Origin: Rachicladosporium sp. CCFEE 5018
Taxonomy: Eukaryota; Ascomycota; Dothideomycetes; Cladosporiales; Cladosporiaceae
Assembly: GCA_002077045.2 (NCBI GenBank)
Contig: KZ111143.1
Coordinates: 939,097 to 1,003,096, forward strand
Direction: 5' to 3'
Length of the DNA stretch: 64,000 nucleotides
The position numbers and the translations under genes are program-made. The notes under the pieces are model-generated. The model was given only the letters and a program-made list of their open reading frames with translations. It did no database searches and was not told where the DNA came from. Shown piece by piece: positions 21,439 through 30,300 of the stretch (the stretch's first letter is position 1; the number at the start of each line of letters is the position of its first letter).

Positions 21439-22952
21439 TTACAGGTGACTTCTGGGTATCTCTGGCGGATTCGGCACGAAGAAAGCACGAAGTGTTTCCA
21501 GATCCATACCCTCCAATCTCTTGCGAGACAACGCAAATTGCTCTGTCGGGAAGTACTCATCGATGGTGTCCTGTGGCTGACCAGATATCATGTCCGCAAG
21601 TGCTCGACCCGATTGCCAACAATGGACCATGCCATAACCACTGAAGCCTGCAGCAATCCACTCGTTACCAGCACCGCCAATGCTCAGCTTCGTCGGGGTT
21701 AGCTCTTGCGGGACCTTGCCTACAAGAGGGAACGCATCCGGTGTGAACCCCATCACGCCTGTCCAGGCTTGCTTCAAAGTCGTACCTTCGGCCGCCTCGA
21801 AGTGGTTTGGCAGTATAGAACAAAGGTGGGCTAGCCCTGGCTTATTCAGGGCAGAGTCGTCAGTGACTCCGAGCTCTACTACGCCCACTTCCTTGGCTTG
21901 CTGAGCGCCGCCACCCAGGAACACTAGACCTTCAGCATCTCCCGCCTGGGTCATGTAGTCGAAGCCGCCACCAGGCCAGCACAGGGACCAGCTATATGAA
22001 TGACCAAGTCTGGGCAGTTCGCTTGAGGGCGTTTGAACTGACATTTGCCCTCTCACCGGAATGATTTTACTTGCTAGAGCTGGGAGAAGGTGTGATGCGT
22101 GGCCATTGGTACAGTGAACGACGTGTTGAGTGCGAATCGTGCCTCGAGGCGTGCGGACCAGGTAAAGATGTGACGGAACATCATTGGCTGAGATGGAAAG
22201 GACTGGTGTCTGTGCCTCCAGCGAAAATGACTTATGTTTCGAGAGCAGGCGTTCGAGTGATCCAGTGATGAGCCGATGCGGCCAGAGTGCTGCTGCGGGT
22301 GACGCGATAATCCCATGTGCGCCTGGCATGCCATGTTTCTGCACTTAACATCAGCATGGGCTTCATTGTAGTGGGATATCGGCAGTATAGCATGTACCTC
22401 ATGTGACTCGTGGCCGTTGATGATCGAATACTGATCCCGCCACTCTGGAAAGTCCTCAAGCAGCGCCTCTAAGCCATCTTTGAACCCTTCAAAGATTCCC
22501 TGATCATACACTGCCGTCAAACTCTGCACATCGCGGAACTGTGCCTCCCCAAAGCCCTCGTCATGCACCTCTCGCGCCAATCGTCGAGTCTCGTCAACAT
22601 GACTGCGTCTGAAGTTCACAAGCCTCATCGCTGCATCCCTGCCAATTCGTTCCCTCGTCTGGCGATACGTCTTGAACGAAACATCCTTGCAATGACCTCC
22701 ATTCCGGCCAGTCGCACCAGATGTGATGGTCCTTGCCTCCAGTATGACCACCTGGAGGTGAGGATTCCGCTGTAGTAGATGATAAGCAACGCTAGTGCCA
22801 GTGATACCGGATCCTATGATGACTACTGAAGCCTCCGTGGGCAGCTGTGCTGATTGATGCGAGGCGAGAGCATGTGGCGGACATTGCCAGTACGATTCCG
22901 TGGGTGCAGGGTGTGGCAACCCTGGGTCGGCGATGAAATCGTCTCCTGCCAT
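21439..22952 (-). CDS. FAD-dependent oxidoreductase (DAO family), second copy
   Basis: Two exons (22952-22398 and 22338-21439) give 484 aa, with a 59-nt intron (GTACAT..TGCAG) at phase 0. The start is ATG 22952 (MAGDDF..). Around residue 45 is the FAD-binding Rossmann motif VVIIGSGITGTSVAYHLLQ; ~35 residues later TSGATGRNGGH contacts FAD in this family; near the C-terminus is GFTPDAFPLVG and the FAD-closing motif AGFSGYGMVHCWQSGRALAD. The fold is that of D-amino-acid oxidase, sarcosine oxidase and gamma-glutamylputrescine oxidase (PuuB-like), so it likely oxidises an amine or amino acid. The substrate is unknown. It has no obvious targeting signal. It differs from the other copy by a four-residue insertion (FEGF) and scattered substitutions. 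Confidence 0.88.
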
Positions 22953-23312
22953 GTTGAAGGCGAATGGGACGTCACAGTGCCTGCTGCTCAACGGCTTGAC
23001 GAATCCTGCGAGTGGACCGTGTAGAAATCCTACCGAGTGATGACTGTCTTAGGAAACTTGAGAGCTGACCTGCCGATCTCGACGACTCGAGATGCAGCAC
23101 CGTAAGATCACCGGCATAGCTCCATTGCGTGCTAGCACTGGTGGACAGGTCCTGCCGATTTAGCCGATAGACTTTGCGAAGACAGTCGTTGTCACTACGA
23201 GGATTCTGTCTGCGTTACACGCCCAGACGGCCGTACAACGCCTTCAGAGTGTTCCTTCAGACGACTTCGATATTTATTTATGATCAAGATATTGAAAGTG
23301 ACATCCATCAAT
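22953..23312. other. Intergenic upstream of tRNA
   Basis: 360 bp between the oxidoreductase start and tRNA-Ala. It aligns with contig C only with substantial mismatch (by eye ~20%). It holds the oxidoreductase promoter; no other feature seen. Confidence 0.45.
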
Positions 23313-23384
23313 GGGCAATTGGCGCAGTGGTAGCGCGTCCGCTTTGCATGCGGAAGGTCTAGGTTTCGATCACCTAATTGTCCA
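23313..23384 (+). tRNA. tRNA-Ala (anticodon TGC), second copy
   Basis: A 72-nt intronless cloverleaf. The acceptor stem GGGCAAT pairs with ATTGTCC and includes the G3:U70 wobble pair that identifies alanine tRNAs. The D stem is GCGC/GCGC, the anticodon stem TCCGC/GCGGA with loop TTTGCAT (anticodon TGC), and the T arm TAGGT-TTCGATC-ACCTA. The internal A box (TGGCGCAGTGGTA) and B box (GGTTTCGATC) for TFIIIC are present, the B box slightly off consensus. It is identical to the copy at 43055-43126 although both flanks differ. Confidence 0.96.
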
Positions 23385-23829
23385 TCATTGTTTTGGCCGT
23401 TCCAGACTGTGTAAATGTCGAAAATCGATTTCCCAATATACCGTCGTGGAGTCGTTCTTTTGTCTGCTCGAGGAAGGTGCGCCTGTCGTTTGCACACAAG
23501 ACAGGTATGGACAAATGCTTGGCGAAGACTTCAGGCGTGATGCCAAACACCGAGGACGCAGGTCATGGAACTCACTCATAGTCAAATCATATCTGGCGTT
23601 TGCCATACTGGTGTGATGGTGCAACTGATCTCTCTAAGACTGAGTTTCCATGCTTCTTTAAGTACGGAGCAAAAGACCAGACGCCATCGCTAAACCACCT
23701 TTGACCCCTCAAATGCTGCATCGTCGACAAAAGAAATTGAATGCCAGCGGCCGAGATCTAGATTGTAGAACCTTGCTGCCGACGAAGCTTCCCGTGCTTC
23801 ATCAGTCTTGCCGCATGTCGTCCACGGCT
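23385..23829. other. Intergenic downstream of tRNA
   Basis: 445 bp between tRNA-Ala and the next stop codon; strongly diverged from 43127-43559. A T-rich stretch soon after the tRNA could end Pol III transcription, but no long T run is present. No gene supported. Confidence 0.4.
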
Positions 23830-25477
23830 TCACCCTCCCTCTAACACCCCAACCGTACTCCGCCTCATCTGACCCATGCCGCTAACGCCCCGTCCGCACT
23901 CCACGACCCTGGGTCGCAATGGCTGTGTGACTACGAAGTCGGCCTCCTGCACCCGTCTCCTGGCTTTCGAAACGCTGACCTGCCGCGCCACGCTAACCTG
24001 CACGATATGATTGTCTGGCATCAAATGCCGAGGCTTCGAAATCGTACTGTGCGAGGCGAGAGGATTAGGATGAGGCTGGGTATTCGAGGGAGGCGTAAGC
24101 ATGTCCCAGCTCGGCTCCTGTGGCTTTGCCCCCGGCAGAGGCTTCGACACGGCATGTATGGGGATCGGCGAGCCCAGATTGGTCGACGCCACCGTCGTGG
24201 GCGTCGCGGGTAGTGAGGCGTAGGCTGTGGAAAGGGAGTCCAGTGAAGGCGCATGAACGTGGGCAGCGGGGGCGAAGCGGGCTGTGAGAGGCGATGAAGC
24301 CGCCATTGGGGCTGTCTTCGAGCGTTGTAGGGGTCGTGCGCGTTTCGTGATTGAGACTGAACCGGCGAGTGTGTCCTTCTCGGAATGTGCTGCGGCTGGC
24401 AATATCGCAGTATCGTTACTGGGGACAATAGGCGGGTTGTGCAGCTTGTGTGGCGAAGTGCGGCTTCGTTGTAATATAGTTGGAGCGTTCTCATCGTGGA
24501 CTTGCAACTTCGTGGAGTTCAGCCTCTTCAGCTTGTCCTGCCGCTTACTCTGCCGTCGCTCCAACAGTGACATCTTCGGCTCTAGAAGCTTCTCAAACAT
24601 GACGCTGTATCGCTCAAACTCTGAATTGGGTATGTCCATGTCCAGTTTGGGTGTGTGTATGTGCGCGCCAGGCGCATGTAGGTTGTGACGTGTAGGTGGA
24701 GATGTAGCGAACATGTCCTCCGAGCTGCGTAGAACAGGGGTCCTCGAGTAAACGCTAGACTTGGGCGGTGTCAAGATACTCGCACGTGCCTGGTAAGCAG
24801 CGGGCGTGTGCTGCACCTTGCTGTCAATATTCGACATGAAGGCAGCGCGGTCAGCTTCTGCACGTGCCTCAAAGCGAGCAAGACCCCGGTTCAGCGATGG
24901 AGTCCTCGAGTGATGGGAGGCAATCGAGCCTGGTGTAGCCACTGCTGCAGGTGATGATGCAGCGGAATCCAGAACGCCGACTCGAGCGCGCGACTGATCT
25001 GTGGAAGGCTTCGCTGCCGGCTCACTACTGCCCGCCTGTACTTTGTAGAACGGCTCTGACGCGGCCTTGAAGGCTGATTTGCTCCGGAATAGTCCTCCAA
25101 GTGTCTTCCAGGCTGACTTGGACTTCTTCAATTGCGGCTTCTGTGGTGCCTCTCCCATGACGTCCCAAGCTTGTGCATAGTCGGGTAGAGCCTGTGGCAC
25201 GGCCTTGCGTTTCGGCAAAGCATCGACAGTATGTGACCGCTGCCACTGAGGTGGGGCAGCTGTCGGCGAGCCTAGAGCAACGCCAATGGGCGCTGTCATC
25301 TTCTCAGGCACAAGAGGGGAAGACTCTGCCTGGAACGTCCCACTCTTCCTCGGTAGTCGCGGTGACGGCGTAGGGAAGCGGAAGGTATCAGCGCCAGCTC
25401 GAACATCCATAGTCTCTACGGGTAGGCGAAGCGATTGAGGGAGATCAGGCAGGTCAGTAGCCTGCGGTCGGACGAAG
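23830..25477 (-). CDS. Disordered Ser/Pro-rich protein, second copy, N-terminus cut by gap
   Basis: The frame is open from the gap to TGA at 23830. It corresponds to all but about the first 85 residues of the 636-aa protein at 43560-45470. Substitutions are scattered, with small in-frame indels (for example two residues, NS, missing near the C-terminus). I do not recognise the family; see the complete copy. Truncation is by the contig end only. Confidence 0.7.
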
Positions 25478-25577
25478 NNNNNNNNNNNNNNNNNNNNNNN
25501 NNNNNNNNNNNNNNNNNNNNNNNNNNNNNNNNNNNNNNNNNNNNNNNNNNNNNNNNNNNNNNNNNNNNNNNNNNNNN
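25478..25577. other. Assembly gap (100 N)
   Basis: A second run of exactly 100 N, joining the interior of a minus-strand disordered-protein gene to the interior of the oxidase gene. The sequence to its right begins with a copy of 9494 onward. Confidence 0.98.
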
Positions 25578-26258
25578 CCTGATGGTACTTACCTGATCCT
25601 CAACGGCGCGCAATACGGTCGCGCTGGATTTGGTCTTGCCACGCAGCCGAACTTGAACTCGGTGCTATATGATCCCTCAAAGCCGATCCACCAGCGCATG
25701 ACGGTCATGGCAAACACCACGATCGCACGTCTCTATCACAGCGAAGCTGTGCTGCTCGACGACGGTCGCGTACTAGTCTCTGGCTCAGACCCGGAAGACG
25801 TGCGCGCCTTCGCTCCTCAGGAGTACCGCAACGAGCTCTGGACTCCACCTTACATTCTGCACGGCGGAGCACGCCCAGCGTTTACGGTCTCCGATCTAGA
25901 CTGGGCTTACGGTAGCACGCACACGATCTCCATCACTGCTTTCGGCACCGGAGCCGTGGGCTCTTACCGCGTCTCGCTTATCGGCGCCGTGGCAAGCACA
26001 CACGGCAACAGCATGGGTCAGCGTACCATCTTCCCCGCTGTCGACTGCAGTGCAGGCTCAAGCTGTAAAGTCACAGCGCCACCGACCGCCAACGTGTGCC
26101 CACCAGCATGGTTCCAAGTCTTCCTGCTAGACGCCAATAACGTGCCCTCGCACGCATCTTGGGTGCGCATTGGAGGTGATCCTGCCGGACTTGGCAACTG
26201 GCCCGCGTTCCCAGACTTCAATGTGCCTGGGACTGGGCCGGTGCAGCCACTCTTCTAG
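25578..26258 (+). CDS. 3' end of the WSC copper radical oxidase, duplicate
   Basis: 226 codons plus stop, in frame from the first base after the gap. The sequence matches 9494-10174. It includes the axial Tyr-His pair (RLYHSE) and the final copper His (THGNSMGQR) but none of the WSC domains or the Cys-Tyr pair. There is no start codon of its own. It is most likely the same gene as at 6216-10174, seen again because the contigs overlap. Confidence 0.93.
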   Translation, partial: PDGTYLILNGAQYGRAGFGLATQPNLNSVLYDPSKPIHQRMTVMANTTIARLYHSEAVLLDDGRVLVSGSDPEDVRAFAPQEYRNELWTPPYILHGGARPAFTVSDLDWAYGSTHTISITAFGTGAVGSYRVSLIGAVASTHGNSMGQRTIFPAVDCSAGSSCKVTAPPTANVCPPAWFQVFLLDANNVPSHASWVRIGGDPAGLGNWPAFPDFNVPGTGPVQPLF

Positions 26259-26776
26259 ATAGGTCTGGGTTGACGATTTTCCTTATGTTTGGGTGGCGCG
26301 ACAAGATACCAGTCCTGTCCGGCGAGGCAGACTGTCGCACACATCTTGCTGCAAGGAGGCTCTGGTGTATCCAATGTCTTGTGAATGCATCGCAGACGGC
26401 GCATGTGGAAAACCTACTCCCTTCTTGTTCATAGCTTTTGATAGACTTCTTACCAGCTTACTCTACAACTCTTGCCATGGCAAACGTAGTTTACAACAGC
26501 ACACTGCTTGATCACCGGCGCTCCATACCACATGTCCTGACTGCCTCTCCCGTCTGGCCTGGAACGCAATGCAGTGCCCTTGTACCTTTTGCGTCGAAAT
26601 TCCACTTGTGACAGCGCTGATCCTACCTATCTTACATCCCCTCCCTGCTCCTTGTCTTGACCATGCGCATTCTCGAAGCCGCAAACCAGTCATACACCCC
26701 GATCTCATCTTCGATCACCGCTCAAATGCTGCACACCAATCAGCACCTCGCATCAACTCCCTGATGTTCTTCGTAC
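26259..26776. other. Intergenic between convergent genes
   Basis: Copy of 10175-10692; 3' UTR space of the oxidase and TOM6. Nothing else seen. Confidence 0.5.
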
Positions 26777-27116
26777 TTACGGTGGTAGCAAGATCTCACT
26801 CCAGCTGCTATGTAGAAACGCAACACCAGCCTGGAACACTTTGTGTCAGCAATTTGTACTGCCTACATCACTTTCGCTGTCCTCCGCCTCGCTCCTTCCT
26901 CAGTCCACTCTGTACTTTTCATGGCCTCATAATTTCCTGACTACATCTCGCGGCCTCTTTCGTTCCGAGCAGACCCGTACGTACCGCGAAGAAAGACACA
27001 GCAATGACCACAGTCCTGTTCTCGGGGTCCCGAATCGCGTTCAACGTGCTTTGCGCATAGTTCCCCGGCTGTTGCTTCGCTGCGGGTACACCGCGGATCT
27101 GACCCTTTGGAGGCAT
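26777..27116 (-). CDS. TOM6: Tom6, duplicate in the contig overlap
   Basis: Exons 27116-26985 and 26830-26777, intron 26831-26984; identical to the gene at 10693-11032, 61 aa. Its start lies 238 bp from the SLH1 stop, leaving room for a short promoter that contains a GGGTGT triple repeat. In the likely true layout this is the only TOM6 gene, placed between the oxidase and SLH1. Confidence 0.88.
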
Positions 27117-27354
27117 GTTGATTATATTTGTAGGATGAGGCGATGGGTGTGGGTGTGGGTGTTACGGACTTGGATAGCAGGAATGGGCAGCGATGGGGGA
27201 GAGTAATGGTTTCGGAGGTGATCCGGGAATGTCACGTGCGACATGACTCGCGCCCTGCTTGCGGAGGGAGACCAACAGAAATCCTGAACAACGATCTGGA
27301 GATGATTGGGAAAGTGTCCAGCTTGTATCGTGTATATACGTGTCTACATCACAT

Positions 27355-30300
27355 CTACTGACCCTTCTTCTTACCGTCGTCCTCCACTTTCGGCACCGCG
27401 GGTATCTCGACCCCTTCAATACCCCACTCCATCCCAATGTAGCTATCACTCACAACCTTCACCCTGACCTTCCTCTCCTCAAAGCTCTCCTCCAATCTCA
27501 CGTTCGCCCTGGTGCTAGGTCTTAAACCGCCGCCTCCACTCCCACTTGGCCAGCTTACCCTTTTCAGCACCAGCATCTCTCCACTAGCCTCATCAATGAC
27601 CATCAGGAAGAAACCTTCAGTCTGCGGCTTTGCGTATTTCGGAGCGTAGATATTAAGCTTGGGCGACGTAGCTGAATTCTGACGGTTGAGCTGGACTGTA
27701 AGGCCAAGGGCATTGGAATTGGGCAGCGAGACAGCGACGACTGGGAGCTGCGCGAGTGGCTTGGAGAGCGCTGCGTGAGCAGCCGGTGGCATATTGAGCG
27801 CAGCAAGCGCGGCACTGATCTGTGCACGAGGTGCTGTCGTAGCCCCGATGAGGTCTCGTGGTAGTGCTTCGGGCTGAGACTCGAGACGGCCCTTCTCTGC
27901 CGCGGCATCCACGCCGGGGAACAAGGCCAGTGGTCCGTCCTCGGGCCAGCGCGCAGACTTGACACATTGCAACAGTGTCATCATCATACGACAGCTCTTG
28001 ACGTGGCCAAGCTCGGCGAGAACGTCGATAGAAGCCTGAATGATGCGGATGGCTTGGTCGAGCACTGATATCTGATCGCCGACATAATCGGAGATGGGTA
28101 GATCGATGCGCGAGAAGTATGCTTGCAGTAGCAGGAAAGCCTTGACATGCGGGTCCCACATTGGCAGGCCGAATGGCTCGGCCTTAAGCGGCAGATTGGC
28201 AGACAGCTCAGCGTTGATGAGGTCCTCGTTGTGGCGTACAGGTAGTTCGTCGTACTCCGTGGCTTTGCACATGACGGTCAAGCACTCCTCGAATGTCATG
28301 TCCGCCTTAGCGTGCTTGAGCAGTGTGCGTATCGTGTGATGCGAGAGGTAGTAATAACTCATGATCTTGCCCAGTGGCGTGGGATCAACATCGCCATTCG
28401 AGTGCATGGTCAAGCAGCCAGAGTCGCCGAGCTCAGACATGGACTTGTCGACCATCTCGATCATGTAGTCATTCGCGGCGTGTTGCGCTGATATGCTATC
28501 GCCCTCCTCCGCGGGGATCTCAAGTCCATAGTAAGACGGATTCTTGTGCAGCCGGCGGAAGAAGAAGGTCCAGGTCAGATAGTCCAGTGCATCTTGTTTG
28601 GTAGCGATTGTCTCAGCGGAGACCTCGGCGCCTAGGTGATTGTCCAGTACATTGTGCAGCGATGACTCGACAGGGAATCCAGTGTGTAGAAAGTGCTTGT
28701 AGAAGGCCTTCTTCGAGTCCTGCGTGAAGATCCTAGCAATACCTGAAGTGTCGAACTGAGGTCGGCCAGCGCGACCGAGCATCTGCAGTACATCTGTCAA
28801 GTCCATGTCCTTGTAGCCCTCAATCTTGGCGTCGAAAAACTGCGTTCCTTTGACGACGACGAGATGGGCGGGTAAATTGACACCCCATGCAAGCGTGCTA
28901 GTCGCCACGAGGATCTGTATCTTGTTGTTCGCGAACAGCTCTTCCGCAAGCTGACGATCGCTCTCAACGAGACCGGCATGATGCAATCCAATACCAAAGC
29001 TGAGAGCCTCCTTCAGCGCCTCATCCTTGACACGCGCAAGGTTGACGATCAGATCATCCTCAGACATCCGTACAAAGCGCCGCGGGTTGTCTTCCATACC
29101 ACAGAAATTGATAAGATCCCTCGCCGTCAACCTGGTCTGTCGTCGCGAAGCAACGAAGACAATGACCGGCTTGTCCGGTGAATGCGCCTTGATAGCCAAG
29201 AACGTAGGGCGGTTCATACTCTGCATGAGCGCACAGAAGCCACGTTGCTGCGGGAACCCGTCGATATAGATCTCCAGCGGGACTGGACGTACCGAATGGC
29301 GGAAGTTGAATAGGCCCTCCTTCACGCTCAGCCAGTTCGCAAGGTCCATGGCGTTGGCGCAAGCAGTCGACATACCAACGATCCGCACATCGCCTTTCTT
29401 CTGCGAGGCGATGTAGTTCATGCGACTTACGATGATCTCGAGAATGGGCCCTCGATCGCCACCGAGCAGATGGATTTCGTCGATGATGACAAGGCTGACC
29501 TGCTGGACGTAGCTTCGCGTCTGCCAAGATCGACTGATACCATCCCACTTCTCCGGGGTAGTGACAATGATGTCCGCGTCTCTAATGGTCCTGGTATCGG
29601 GCGTATTGTCACCCGTCAGCTCGACAAGCTTGAGGCCCATCTGTCGTGTTAGTCGTTTCTGCCAATCTTGTACACGTTCGCGGACAAGGGCCTTCATGGG
29701 CGCGATGTATACGACTTTGCTTCCTGGCTTCTCTCGGAAAGCCCACCACATTGCCAGCTCGGCTGCGATAGTCTTGCCTGAACCAGTGGGCGAGCCCAGT
29801 AGTACGTTGGCCGGAGTGTGATACATGCAGTGGAACAGCTGGGTCTGCATCGGGTTGAAGTATTGAAAGCGCTGGCCATAGATCTCCTCTAGCAGTGGGT
29901 TCTTCAGCGCCTTGACAGGCAGAGGCTGCAGGTTGAGCAGATCGGTATAGACGCTCTCTGTGTCCGGTCTGATCAGATGCTGGAAGCTGACCGGTGTCAC
30001 AGTCTCAGCACCTAGCCATCGATCGCTGACAGCGCGAACGTAGATCTGACTCGGCAGCGGATCAGACAGAGGTATCGTGAAGCTGAGCTCATGGTCGTCG
30101 TACAACTTTCGTCGATTCAGTATGAAGTATTCATGGTGATAGATCTCACTGCTCTCCGAGTTCTCAACCCAGATCCAGTAGCTCTCACTCTTCCCGTGAT
30201 GGCGATCATTCCATCGGAAGTCGGGCGTGATGAACAGCTTGATACGCAGCACATCTCTATTCAGTGGCGCAATCTCGGCTTCCACAGTCAGCGTAGGGAA

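Larger units (their letters stand above)
14310..25477. repeat. Contig B: diverged second copy of 34062-45213
   Basis: 11,168 bp collinear with 11,152 bp of contig C in the same orientation. Gene order is the same: ARP5 (partial), RPB10, NAN1, DAD4, FAD oxidoreductase, tRNA-Ala, disordered protein (partial). Divergence is patchy: about 1-2% in ARP5, a few percent in the last gene, and much higher in a NAN1 block and in intergenic DNA. Both ends fall inside genes at N gaps. Best read as the alternative haplotype or homeolog. Confidence 0.9.
25578..30293. repeat. Left end of contig C, identical to 9494-14209
   Basis: Partner of the repeat at 9494-14209; same orientation, no visible difference. 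It starts exactly at the N gap. Downstream of 30293 contig C continues through SLH1, whereas contig A stops. Confidence 0.95.

Noticed and set aside
21439..22991. FAD oxidoreductase as a frameshifted pseudogene
   Set aside because: Two overlapping frames are joined by a proper 59-nt intron in both copies, so the gene is intact.
25416..25613. Short minus-strand frame over the second N gap
   Set aside because: It is formed only by translating N between two unrelated contig ends.
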